Below are positions 30,621 to 40,892 of a DNA stretch of 64,000 bases, piece after piece (within the stretch, counting starts at the first letter, position 1; each line of letters starts with the position of its first letter). Below the pieces are notes generated by a model. The model was given only the letters and a program-made list of their open reading frames with translations, did no database searches and was not told where the DNA came from. The DNA is from Nitzschia sp. DOCU1 (Eukaryota; Bacillariophyta; Bacillariophyceae; Bacillariales; Bacillariaceae), in NCBI GenBank assembly GCA_951394045.1, contig OX595992.1, forward strand, positions 930,001-994,000. The letters are read 5' to 3'. A program made the translations under genes and the position numbers.

Positions 30621-31793
30621 CTATGCAGCAGTAACCTCGTTCTTTTCTTCCGTGTTTTCCGCTAGATAGGTATGGATCCATCGATCAAAGTCTTCCATCT
30701 CGAATTGTAGATGATCGCCTTGAAACGACTCAAAATAGTTCTTACCTGCCTCTTGTGCAGTCTTGAGACCAAACAAATCCTTTTGATACCATTCCGTCTC
30801 ATTCATGGGCAAGATTGTGTGAAACGGATCCTGGGGATCCGGTGCTCCCCAATGCTCTCCCTCCTTGGGCCACACCATACCATCTTCTGTAGCCATGATC
30901 CACACAAACTTGTTTGTCTTGGCGTAATTGTCCTTGTAAGTCTGGTTGAAATGACCTTCATTGTTCCATCGCGCCAATTGACTAAATTGTTCGTACTTTT
31001 CGCGCTCTACAGGTCGAGGGTCTCTCCAATAGTTTGCTTGAAAGGAATGCTCTTGAGTCCATTCCGAGTAAGCATGTCGACTAGCTTGTTCTAGGAGCAA
31101 ATCGCACATGCCGCCCAACGATTCGCCGTCTCCTTTGAGTTCATTAGGAAAACAATGCGGAACCGCCCCGACTCCTGCATTGACACCATTGACTGACACA
31201 AAGGTATCGACAGGAGGGTCATTATACCGAGCAATGTAGCCTCGAATGACATTATTGCCCTGACTAAATCCAATGGCATGAAATCCACGAGCAAGTTTAG
31301 GATCTTGGGCAATCTTGGCAGCAAAAACATCGACCGACGCATCCATGTTGAGAAAGTATCCATTCGTCGTATCTTCGCTTTGCGTATCACCCGTGGGAAT
31401 GCATGTCACATACACACCTCCAAGTAGCTGAGAAGTATGCATTCCAATGTGCTGCATGCCCGAATTAAAGCAAGAATCTCCCATGCCATGGGCAAAGACC
31501 ACAGGGAGATTCTTTTTGGAGGAAGAAGAAGAAGCACTGGGAGAAGTGACAGCTGCCGCCACTGGGAGATTGGCGCCCACCAACAATCCATGCTCTGCAG
31601 CCCAATCATGGATTTCCTGTGCCAAGGCTTCTTCATCTTCCGCTAGACGATCCAGCATGTGGCAAAGTACTGGATGTTCCGCGTGTAATTCGTCCGTGTC
31701 ACATACGGCGGAAATTCTCTGGGTGGCATCTGTCGTCGTACTGCTTGTAAACAAGAGTGCGAGCCCAACAAGTTTCGGGAGATTCAACATCAT
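30621..31793 (-). CDS. PPT1: Palmitoyl-protein thioesterase
   Basis: 390-aa alpha/beta hydrolase of the PPT family, which removes thioester-linked palmitate from proteins in lysosomes or vacuoles. Start ATG 31793 gives a signal peptide (MMLNLPKLVGLALLFTSS). Family blocks: LPVVFAHGMGDSC, nucleophile GFSQGN, then a conserved SVNGVNAGVGAVPHC block, a TEDGMVWP block that should carry the acid, and GDHLQF with the likely catalytic His near the C-terminus. An N-terminal segment of about 70 residues precedes the hydrolase domain. Single exon. Its 3' end lies 40 bp from the RFC1 stop (convergent). Confidence 0.93.
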   Translation of the reverse strand: MMLNLPKLVGLALLFTSSTTTDATQRISAVCDTDELHAEHPVLCHMLDRLAEDEEALAQEIHDWAAEHGLLVGANLPVAAAVTSPSASSSSSKKNLPVVFAHGMGDSCFNSGMQHIGMHTSQLLGGVYVTCIPTGDTQSEDTTNGYFLNMDASVDVFAAKIAQDPKLARGFHAIGFSQGNNVIRGYIARYNDPPVDTFVSVNGVNAGVGAVPHCFPNELKGDGESLGGMCDLLLEQASRHAYSEWTQEHSFQANYWRDPRPVEREKYEQFSQLARWNNEGHFNQTYKDNYAKTNKFVWIMATEDGMVWPKEGEHWGAPDPQDPFHTILPMNETEWYQKDLFGLKTAQEAGKNYFESFQGDHLQFEMEDFDRWIHTYLAENTEEKNEVTAA

Positions 31794-32245
31794 TGTAAAG
31801 GGGCTGGACAATGTCAAGAAGGGTGGCGTGGGTTGGATGGGATGAAGACAATGTGGATGATTCTCGTCGTCAACAGATCAAGAAAACGGACGCAAAAATG
31901 CGGGCAGCATCGTCTCACGACCAAAAATGGCTTTGATGATGCGTTGCGAATTCGATTCCCGCTTCAGTCCTGTACTTTTTCGACTCAATGGACCACATAA
32001 AAACCTCTAGCATTTGGACTGGTACATACATACTTTTCGAAAGTCGGATGTACAATCGATATCCGCCTTGTCATTTTCCTACTACTATGCACCCAGCAAA
32101 GCACAGACCTAGAGACGGTATTGGAAGGTAGTACCATGAATGAAGAAAACGTCAGAGCACCCTAGCGCATTCTATGGCTCCTGCTCGACTCCTCATCGGC
32201 TAGGAACATTATTCTCTACTCCAGAGTTCTCCAGTAACAAAGTAT
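31794..32245. other. Intergenic, no gene seen
   Basis: Promoter side of PPT1 and 3' side of the FkbM copy. A B-box-like run ttcgattcccgc near 31950 was checked and does not fold as a tRNA. Confidence 0.45.
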
Positions 32246-33240
32246 TCATCGACCAAATTCGCCCACTTCTTCCGGGAACTCAGCAAGAATTCTAGCAAAG
32301 GAGACTCCTGTTCGGTGCACGGCTACGAGATCATCGGGGCAATGCGGCCGTGTGCAGTTGGGGGACACCTTGTAGCCATTCTTCGTAAACATATCAATGA
32401 GGTTTTGCAGCTCCGCTCGTTCCAAGTTTTTTTGCTCAAAAATGACAATACCTGGTCGCCAACCAGTACCTTCCATTTCCGAAAAAGCACCCAGGAGCAA
32501 CTTAGCATCCATGCCTTCTGTATCGATGGCCAGTACGTCCACCAAAGAGGGAGAGATGTTGTACTCCTGAAGAAGCCGAGTCCAGGAATGAAATGGTATT
32601 TCCATTGTCACAATGTAGTCCGCTGCTTGCAATCCGTAGCTGCGCAGTGCAGAATTAAGGCTTCGATGTATTGTCCCATACACCATGGACCCCAGCTGAT
32701 ATTTAACCCAATGAGGGAGAGGTTTGCCGATGGCATCCTTGGACAGTCGTTCGTAGTCCACCACATAAAAGGTTGCATTGGCAGCGCCACCGGATGTGGA
32801 GATGAGGGCGTTGGCCAGACGTATGCGGTGCGCCTGCTGGTAAAGCCTCGGGATGTTTTCTTGCAGAAGAGGGAAAACTTGTGGGTTCGCTTCCACCAAA
32901 AGGGCGGCCGTCTTGTTGCTCTGGAGGAGACTTTGCACGATGCGGTCGTTTCCTGCTGCACTCCCGTCGTTTGCACCAATCTGCAGGAGGAACAGACCGG
33001 AATTTCTCCGGGGCGCTTCGGCAGCAATGCCCGTAGTACCAGAAACTGGCGCCTTGAAACCTTCCGAACGAGATCTGACACTTCTTGAACGTACACCGCA
33101 ATTAAATTCAGAACTGAGATGCGTTGAACGACAGAAACCACGACAACTAAAAAGATCAAGAAACGCCAAACTGCCACCCTGCAACTCCCATGCTGATGCA
33201 GAAGATTCCTCTGCTTTTCTCCGCGTGTCATCTCCACCAC
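32246..33240 (-). CDS. FkbM-family methyltransferase, copy 1, apparently frameshifted
   Basis: The methyltransferase core (about 33000-32246) reads FLLQIGANDGSAAGND, LLVEANPQVFPLL and DVLAIDTEGMDAKLLL, the SAM-binding and core motifs of FkbM enzymes. It has no plausible ATG in its own frame upstream. The N-terminal membrane anchor homologous to that of copy 2 (AVWRFLIFLVVVVSVVQRIS) is in a different frame starting at ATG 33240. The two frames must meet between about 33080 and 33000. No convincing intron was found there, so a one-base indel is the simplest reading. It may be a decaying copy or carry a sequence error. It is a tandem duplicate of the gene at 33668-34615. Substrate unknown. Confidence 0.65.
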
Positions 33241-33667
33241 CAGTCAGCTATTCGACTTCTACTACTTGAATGCGATTTGCCTTTCTTCTAAAGTGAAAGG
33301 CGTGCAGGGCAGATTCCAACAACTTCTGGTCTGGTAGCTACCGCCAAAAGAAACAAGAGCAGGTATCATTTCTTGTCCGTCACTTTTTCAAAATTCAAAA
33401 AATTGGGCGCTTCCGATCCAATTATTCGTACGATGTGGATGTATCTACCAGGTATGATACAGACAGTATGCATCATAGTACCTATGACGTCGAAGACGCC
33501 CCTGCCAGGCAGAGCTGCTCCTCTCCATCGTCAAGGTAGCTTCTAACTGGATAGCCCGCACTCTTCCCTCCTTCAATAGCAGCTGATGGATATGTAGTCC
33601 GTGCTCTATGCGGTTTTAACTACACTGCTATCAAAAGTAGCACCAAGAAAATGTTTCAACACATCAT
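33241..33667. other. Spacer between tandem FkbM copies
   Basis: About 430 bp with the promoter of copy 1 and the 3' flank of copy 2. No other gene seen. Confidence 0.4.
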
Positions 33668-34615
33668 CTATTCACGACCGATATGTTCCAACTCTGGGAA
33701 TTCGGCAAGAATCCTTGCAAAGGATGGACCTGTTCGGTGAACTGCCACTAAATCTGCGGGGCAATTCGGTATGCAGTCGGGGGGCACCGTATAGCCGTTT
33801 TGTCTTAAAACGTCGACAACCTCCAGCAATTCTGCTCGTTCTAAAGTCTTTTGCTCAAAAATGACAATACCCGGCTGCCATCCTGTACCCGCCAGGTCCG
33901 AGAAAGCAGCCAATAGTAATTTTCCATCCATACCTTCGGTATCAATGGCTAGTACATCCACGAGGGAAGGAGAGATGCCATGTTCCTGAAGAATCTGACT
34001 CCAAGAATGGAATGGTATTTCCATAGACACAATGTAGTCTGCTGCTTGAAATTTCCTAAAACGGCGCAGAAATCCCCCCACGCCTCTATGTATATGCTCA
34101 TAAATCATGGAACCCAGTTCATATTTGACCCAATGAGGGAGACTTCTGCCACCAAGATCTCTGGAAAGCTGTTTATGATCGACCACGTAAAAGGTTGCAT
34201 TGGCAGCGCCATCGGCGGATGTGGATATGAGAGCATTGGCTAGGCGTATTCGGTCAGGCTGGTGGTAAAGCTTTGGAATATTTCCTTGTAGAAGCGGAAA
34301 GACCTGTGGGTTGGCTTCGACAAGAAGTGCATGGGTTGTGTTGTCCCTGAGCAGAGTCTGGACTAGATGGTCGTTTCCTTCTGAGCTCCCGTCGTTCGCA
34401 CCAATCTGCAGGAGGAAGACACCTTGTGTTGTTTCAGTAATATTGGTTGAAATTGTTGAAAGCAAATTGCCCCAGAGATTTGCCACATCTTGCATATAGA
34501 GTGAAATCGAATTAGCATCCGACATGCGTTGAAGGGTAGAAACTGTGATAACCCAAAAGGTCACCAATCGCCAAAGTGCCATTGATCGGATCGTCGTCCC
34601 CGGGTAGCCGTACAT
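33668..34615 (-). CDS. FkbM-family methyltransferase, copy 2, intact
   Basis: 315 aa, single exon. N-terminal signal anchor (about residues 12-30, MALWRLVTFWVITVSTL), then an FkbM SAM-dependent methyltransferase: FLLQIGANDGSSEGND (SAM loop), LLVEANPQVFPLL, SMEIPFHSWSQIL, DVLAIDTEGMDGKLLLAAF, PGIVIFEQKTLER. The topology suggests a type II membrane protein with the catalytic domain in the secretory pathway, where relatives methylate sugars or other small groups; the acceptor is unknown. N-glycosylation sequons (NITET, NATF) fit a lumenal domain. Very similar to the neighbouring copy 1 over the whole core. Confidence 0.85.
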   Translation of the reverse strand: MYGYPGTTIRSMALWRLVTFWVITVSTLQRMSDANSISLYMQDVANLWGNLLSTISTNITETTQGVFLLQIGANDGSSEGNDHLVQTLLRDNTTHALLVEANPQVFPLLQGNIPKLYHQPDRIRLANALISTSADGAANATFYVVDHKQLSRDLGGRSLPHWVKYELGSMIYEHIHRGVGGFLRRFRKFQAADYIVSMEIPFHSWSQILQEHGISPSLVDVLAIDTEGMDGKLLLAAFSDLAGTGWQPGIVIFEQKTLERAELLEVVDVLRQNGYTVPPDCIPNCPADLVAVHRTGPSFARILAEFPELEHIGRE

Positions 34616-34969
34616 CTTCCTGAATGCGAATTGAAATGGATCAGCTACGATAGTATCATGGGATGCTATCGTTCCAATAGAGACGCTATCATCACCTTTT
34701 CCAGCAGTCGAACGCGGCCGTTGATGTGAATTTTTTGGCGCGCCTGCAGTATGTGGGGGCGGGGAGGGATTTTGCCGCCAGAAAGGGGAAGAATAAAGGG
34801 GGAGAGCAACGAAACTTGTTCTCGCGCGTGCTTTTGTGGTTTTCGTCCCCCGCCGTGTCGTAGTCTGTCTAATCAGTTTCTGGTCATTACATTACATTTC
34901 CTCCTTTGGGCTCCAGCATTTGAGGTTCATCTTTGAATTCTCTCTATTCTCTTTGGTTCTGGATAAACA
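34616..34969. promoter_or_regulatory. Divergent promoter between FkbM copy 2 and the TMEM128 homologue
   Basis: Contains a G-rich purine stretch (gtgggggcggggaggg near 34750). No gene seen. Confidence 0.35.
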
Positions 34970-35551
34970 ATGGCGACATCGTATCGACGAGTTCCGCAAG
35001 AAGAAAGCGGGAGCAGCGAGAACTTGGAGGCACATGTCACGCGATCACGCGGTGAGCGATTGCTAGACAAATTGATCGCCCGTAAGTTGCAGCAATGCAG
35101 TTCGTTGAGATGATTTTAGTTTGATGCACCTCGTTGTGAGATATCTAACTTACTCAATGGTGCACTTCTCGTTTCCTCGACAGTCGCTTGGGTTTTTTTG
35201 GCAGTCATTGTGTCAAAGACCACTTCCTTTTTCACTACACTCTGGAGCAGCCCAGATGCCAATAGAACCCTACTGCGAATATCCGGGTTCGGGACCTTGA
35301 GCGTTCTGGGAATGATTTTGTACTTGACAGTATACTTACCTCGTGTGAAAGGATTAAGAGACTCGTCAGCTTGGAGTATCTATTGTCCCAAGGTCCTACC
35401 GATCATGGCCGGAATCGGGGTGGCATCCTATCTTGTGTTCTTACGAGCAACGTGGCCGGTGTGGGGATTCTTGGCGCCGTTAATTTCAGGCACGCAGTTC
35501 ATGGGGATCCTCATGGTGTTGCATTTCATACCGTCTCTGGGGATTTGCTAA
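34970..35551 (+). CDS. TMEM128-family membrane protein
   Basis: Exons 34970-35081 and 35184-35551 over a 102-nt intron (gccc|gtaagt … cgacag|tcgctt), 159 aa. Four hydrophobic segments follow a polar N-terminus of about 35 residues. The last two segments (KVLPIMAGIGVASYLVF and PVWGFLAPLISGTQFMGI) align by eye with the end of human TMEM128, where a W-x-F-x-x-P-L-x-x-x-TQFMG block is characteristic. TMEM128 is an endomembrane protein of unclear function. The short first exon supplies the only good ATG. Convergent with the USP gene. Confidence 0.75.
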
Positions 35552-35651
35552 GTCTTTACAATAGGATAGCAGAGCATAACCGAAAATTAGTTGTCTCAGT
35601 AATTTACAAATTCGTAGCGCACAAACGACAGCAGGTTTCTGTTGGCCGGTT

Positions 35652-38600
35652 CTATGGTTTCTTTTTCGTCTTCACCTTCATGAAGCCGTCTTGGTCGGTC
35701 TCCAAGCCACCGTACGGGTCAATGCCCTTGTCCTTCATTACCTTCTCCATTCCAGCCCATCGAGCTTGTCCACGCACGCGCTGGTAGAAGAGTACGTAGG
35801 CTCCGCCCGTGACTGCAGCATCTCCTGTAGTTTCTCCTACGTGGGCATCGTTGTAACGATACCATCGGCCATCTTTGGAGTTTCGGGCGGTGGCAGTGTA
35901 GTGACCACTGTTAGCGGTTGGGCCCATGTGCTCACTGACCCCAAACAACTGCGCGAAGGCGGACACGTGTTAGGCAAAAGTACGATGCAGGAGACTGAAC
36001 GCTATCTCTTTTTTGTAGTTTACCTTGTAAACAGGCGGAGCAGCCTCATCAATGGGTCCCAATACATGCTTCCGCAAATCCAGGGCATCGATCGGAAATT
36101 TGACAGTAGCATCAATTTTGGATCGAACAATATCATTGCGAACTGAGCAATGATCAAATTGAAAACGCTTGAGGTGGACAATCAAGACATCGGGCACCGA
36201 CCACAAAGCAATCATTTTCAAGGCACAGACATGCTTTTTGCACCCAGGACAGTACCAAGCGTTCAATTCATCCAGCTGTTCGCCTTCCATGAATTTTTCA
36301 AGACAGTCTTCAAGTTTGATAACACTCGTTCCATTTTTGTCTTCTGCCAGGGGCACAGATATTGTCGAGTAGACATCAAATTTGATACTCTCCCTACCAC
36401 AGCTCGGGCAAGTTAGATGACTGCGATGCATGCCTTGGAAATGATCCACGATCACACTGTCATGACGCAGGAGATGCTTTCGCCAAGTTTCAATTGCGGC
36501 CTTTTCGTCTTCCATTCCGAACCCTTCCAACTCTTCCACGTAGGGTTTGTTCTTGACGCGATTACAGTCCTCGTGGAGCCCGTCCATCAAAAATTGACAG
36601 AATTCCTGACTATCGTGTTGATATGAGTTATTGAACTGGGGAGCAAAGCTTGCCACGGTTTGCTTCAACATGCGAGGGGCAAGCGCCGAGTACTTGCCGC
36701 TCCAAATCTCCTTGAGCAACGAGGCATAGGCTGTGGCAACTCTCCCGCCGCTCCCCAAAGGATTCCTCCGATTCATGTCATGAGCGTAGTCGCCCTTTAG
36801 GAAAAATTGCGTCAAGGGTTCAATGTGATTCAGGCATTGGATGATCGAGTTCAGGAAACAAGAATTGCCCAGATTGTGCATTCCAACAGAACCAGGTGCC
36901 GGTGGGGTGCCAACAAGAGACTCTTTCATGAAGCCTTGTCCGTACATGTTGTTCCAAGACTTCATCACTTCGACTGGTTTCCGGCTAGAATCGTATTCGT
37001 AACGAAGTGTCACCACGCCAAGCTCTCCATCCTGCTCAAATTTCATATGTGTGCCGGCCTGGCAAACCTCTTCTCCGTACAGATTCACCCAACGTAGGTG
37101 AGGCGGCTCTGGTTTCAACTCTTCAAGTTTGCTTTCCGACTTTGGTATTGAAGCCACCGCCATGGCTGGATTTGGCTGCTTCTCCTGATCAACTTCGACT
37201 AGTATTTGTTTGGTCTTCTGGAGCAGCAGTAGCGGCCTTTTGATAGCTTTTCCGTCTTCGTCGGTCTTTCCACTCAGATCATCGTATAGTTCCAGGGGTG
37301 CGCCACCGACGATGATTTCCGGCTTTCCATCTAGTGTACCGACCCGCCGAACAACTCCCCTGTACCACTTCGGTCTATCCACTAAAGACGAGGTGTCTCT
37401 TACTTCCACAAGCTTTCCTTCTTCTAGCTGTTCACGCCATCGAGGGCAGTGCGTCCACAAAGGTGCAGGATGTCGTATTCTCTGCAGAAAACTATCGTTA
37501 GTCTCACCAACACCGCTTGAAAATTCGTAAAAACAGTGGTCACTTACCGCTGATGCTTCTTCCGATTGGCAGTTTTCGTGTCTACGAATGGTGGCATCCC
37601 ATTTCGAGGCCCAGCCAAAGTAATGTACCGTTACGAGATCACCTTCTATCCGTCGTACCAATGCCTCATACCATTTTCCTGCGGAATCTTGTGCGTCAAC
37701 AAAATCTCCTACTTGCAACCGATGGCCCAACTCGAGTGCTTCGCGTGGCCACTTGTCGCTGGATCGTCGAATTTCCACCAAAACATCGAGCTCCTTGAGC
37801 GACTCGATATCCCCATGAATCTTGATCCATTCTTCCACCGATACCTGCGGTTTGGACGTGTCTGCATCCTGATCCCGTTTCAATAATTTTCCATCAAGCC
37901 CATACATGTCCACTACTTCATAGCCATCCCCGGCATTTTGTGTCCCTGGGTTTGTTCGGCGGCTCCAGACTCTTCGGCACGATGATATCGTTCGAGGCGC
38001 TGCAGCTTTCATAAGTCCTTGTAAAGCATCAAAAACCCGGCTCCGTCGTGACACTAACACATGGCCCATGCTACCACCGGGTTTGGGGTTTTGCTCATCC
38101 ACGATGCAATAATTCAGCTTGATAGGGTAGACTTCAACCCATGGCACCAAACGAGGTTCCTTCAAATTCTCTTGCTCCATCAATAGCTTCGTCATTGGGC
38201 TGGTGTTTGCCGTAATTTCGGGATTAATGTGTACTTTGGGAAGCGGTTTCATCAAGACACGCCGACGGAACTCCACAGGTTGTGGCAGCTGATCTCCATT
38301 TGGTCGGGAACCATTACCGTTTGGAACTGGTGTATGGGAATGGTGATGCAATAAACTATCATAATCATCCGGTGACGGCTGGAATGCTACCGTAAAAGCA
38401 TCGCTGCAGAGCACTCCATGCACTAAACGCAACGTCTATCCAAATAGAAAGTCGGCAGGATCAAAGGGAATTGAGCATCTCCATGATACTTCAAGATTGA
38501 CAATGAACGCTACTTCCGAAATCCCTCGGATACGTACCTCATAAAACTGTTGTGGAACGGCGCAGCAAAGTATTTGATTTCCCTGAAAGTCTAGGGAGTC

Positions 38601-39161
38601 AAACTCAGGAGAGTCGCCATCATCATCTTTCTTCTCAACCTCTTCGGGCAAACTTTTTACCCTTCTCAGGATGGACGGTACTCGAAGTTCGGGATCGCTG
38701 AAGCTATCGCTCACTGTAACGTTGGGTCTTAACAGTAAGGGATGCCCCTCCATTGAAAGAACAGAAGAATTTATCGGGCCAGGATTGTCATGTTGCATAC
38801 CATGGTACGGAGGGGTTAAACCCATCCGTTCCGCGGCCAGCCGAAGGCCTGCTTCCGCTCTTGTCGCCTCTGTTGTCGGAATTTTTTGATGAAAAGCCCA
38901 AACTAGCCAATTCTGCAAATACGACCGTGTCATTAAAAATACATCAGGTTGGTTTTCTTCCAATGGTTCCAATAGCTTTAGAACCGCCGTCAAGGTATAG
39001 GATTGTGGAGTGGGTCGCGAGAGCTCTGCTATTTGACTCATAATGCTTTGTTTGGTGTTATCATACCATAATTCGGGTTCGCCTTTCGCTTTGCTAGTAG
39101 CAATCTTATCAGGAGTTGCTAGCAACGGAGCGGCCGCTGTTGCATACGACGCCGCCGTCAT
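35652..39161 (-). CDS. Ubiquitin-specific protease (USP/UCH type) with DUSP-like and Tudor-like N-terminal regions
   Basis: Four exons: 39161-38538, 38435-37548, 37481-36024, 35948-35652; introns of 102, 66 and 75 nt; 1088 aa. It removes ubiquitin from proteins. The Cys box is GMHNLGNSCFLNSIIQCLNH (nucleophile near residue 711) and the His box GHYTATARN … WYRYNDAHV is in the last exon near 1006. Two CxxC pairs (CPSCGR, CPGCKK) form the zinc-binding fingers. The N-terminus has a DUSP-like segment (FLMTRSYLQNWLVWAFHQK) and one or two Tudor-like segments (GKWYEALVRRIEGDLVTVHY). Intron 2 (37547-37482) is a multiple of three without a stop, so its retention would keep the frame. The architecture suggests the USP4/15 group, but not firmly. 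Confidence 0.9.
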
Positions 39162-39856
39162 TTGTGAGACTCTCGTTGTTAACCGATAGTTGAATCGAGG
39201 GAGATACTGAGACCGATGTTATTGTTTGGCACGGGGTCGACTGCTTTGGCATTAGTAATCGGCACGTGATTCGGCATTGCCGCCGCCTTCCAACGTCCAT
39301 CGAAAGTCATCCGCAACTACCGGTAGGTGCATTTTGTGTCTTTTCGAGCGGGGATGCGGCGATCGCCCAAACGCGCACGGCACTTTCATTGCTGGCACGC
39401 CTTGCGACAGACGTTAATTAAAGTCGGGTCTGCGCAAATTAAGTGTGTTGGTATGTATCATATCTACGATACCGTTGACGTCTTCTGCTCTAGCACTTTC
39501 GATAACTATGGTATTGATTCTGTAATACAACGATGACTTCTCTCTACCAGAGCTCGACAAGTTCACTTAGGTCAATCTTCCTTTTTCCTGGACAAACTGG
39601 ACTGGCAGGTAATCGAATCATAGCCCATCGTGGGCTTTCGTTCCTCTTCGGGTGGCGATTCCGGCGATGGCTCCTAGTAATAACTCATTTCACTATCGGT
39701 GATAGACGCTTGAATCAACATAACATATGCTTTGATAGAAGAAGCCTTCGCTATTTAGAATCTGCGTACTTGTATAGACTATGCATGCCAAGAACAGGGG
39801 TAGGCCAGTACGAAAAGAATGCACCGCATCGTAGGCTATCTAAAAGCACAGCTTGA
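39162..39856. other. Intergenic, no gene supported
   Basis: Promoter of the USP gene and 3' flank of the next gene. An open frame of 107 codons at 39533-39856 (+) has no recognisable features and is not called. Confidence 0.45.
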
Positions 39857-40408
39857 TTAGAATTTCTTCCCTTTCATGTATTCTTTATCGTCAGCCTCCG
39901 TCTCTGCCGTTGCTTTAAGAATACTTGCGTAGAACAAAAACAAACACAATGGAATGGTAACTCCCGTAATTGCAGCTGTGGTACCAAATCCAAGGCTCGG
40001 GGATCCCCCACCGAGGTCGAAGGCAGATCCTACAGGCAGGGTGAATAATCAGTGTGATGAAATCATCGTGAACAACAACGGATCTGTGGACTTACCAGTT
40101 CCGACGATTGCCAGGATCATGGACGTGGCCAAAAGAATGGGGGATGGAAGGTCGATGGGATAAGGTGCGCTCTCGGGCTCCGATACTTTTGCTGCACTCG
40201 GAGTCACACTGGGTACCGGTAGTTTTTCTATTGAAGAGTCGGTAGTATCCTCGTCGATTGGACTGGAAAAGAGGAAGGGCCTTGGCTTTGAGGTCCACTG
40301 TGCTTGGTGCACGCCATACCGGTTGACGACTGTCTGATCTTGCAGGCAGAACCCGGAGACAACAGCAGCCAGCAGCAAACAGCTACCTACAACCCTGAGA
40401 AGATTCAT
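39857..40408 (-). CDS. Small plastid-targeted two-span membrane protein, unknown function
   Basis: Exons 40408-40096 and 40029-39857 (66-nt intron, actg|gtaagt … ctgtag|gatctg), 161 aa. The signal peptide MNLLRVVGSCLLLAAVVSGF|CL has a Phe-containing plastid-type cleavage site. After a Ser/Pro-rich linker come two hydrophobic spans, ILLATSMILAIVGTG and TGVTIPLCLFLFYASILKA, with a conserved-looking loop (SAFDLGGGSPSLGFGTTAA) between them, then a charged tail. The pattern suggests a thylakoid or envelope protein conserved in phototrophs, but I cannot name it. An upstream in-frame ATG (40510) would spoil the signal peptide. Confidence 0.7.
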
Positions 40409-40892
40409 AGTGGTTCTGTATTTTGCAACGAGATATCTGGCTGGCAATTTCGCCTCCTTTGTCATCGTCAAGGAGTTGTTGAACAAAGTCATCAGATGCC
40501 CACACATCACATCTTGAACATGAACAAAAGAGATCGGCAGATGAGAGACGCTCCTGGGAGCGTTTCATTCTTTCATGCCAGTGACGTCAGCTGTTGGTTT
40601 CCCGCGCGAAAAGAGCCAAGCGGCGCGCATAGCCCGATCCCGCGCCGAGCTAGAAAATGAAGCACATGAAATATTTAAAGAAAATTGATGTCACATGGGA
40701 CCGACGGGCGCGAAACGTTATCGCTCGCCAACAGGAACTTCTCCGCTCACAAAACTGGCCAATTCCTGATCTCATCCTTTCCCCTCTCAATGCGATATCG
40801 CACCTTTTCTTTGACCAGAACAAACACTTCGTCCATCGTAAGCGATCCTGAAACAAAGTTTCACGTAGTTTAAGTTTGAAAAGATCATTACG
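40409..40892. promoter_or_regulatory. Divergent promoter with a perfect CRE palindrome
   Basis: tgacgtca at 40582-40589, about 175 bp upstream of the small plastid gene and 300 bp upstream of the hydroquinone-reductase-like gene. In Phaeodactylum, TGACGT elements mediate CO2/cAMP control of plastid genes; the same role here is inference. No gene seen. Confidence 0.4.

Noticed and set aside
31945..31965. Possible tRNA (B-box-like ttcgattcccgc)
   Set aside because: No matching T stem or acceptor pairing could be built around it.
39533..39856. 107-codon open frame (+)
   Set aside because: No signal peptide, domain or composition typical of coding DNA here; overlaps the 3' end of the small plastid gene.
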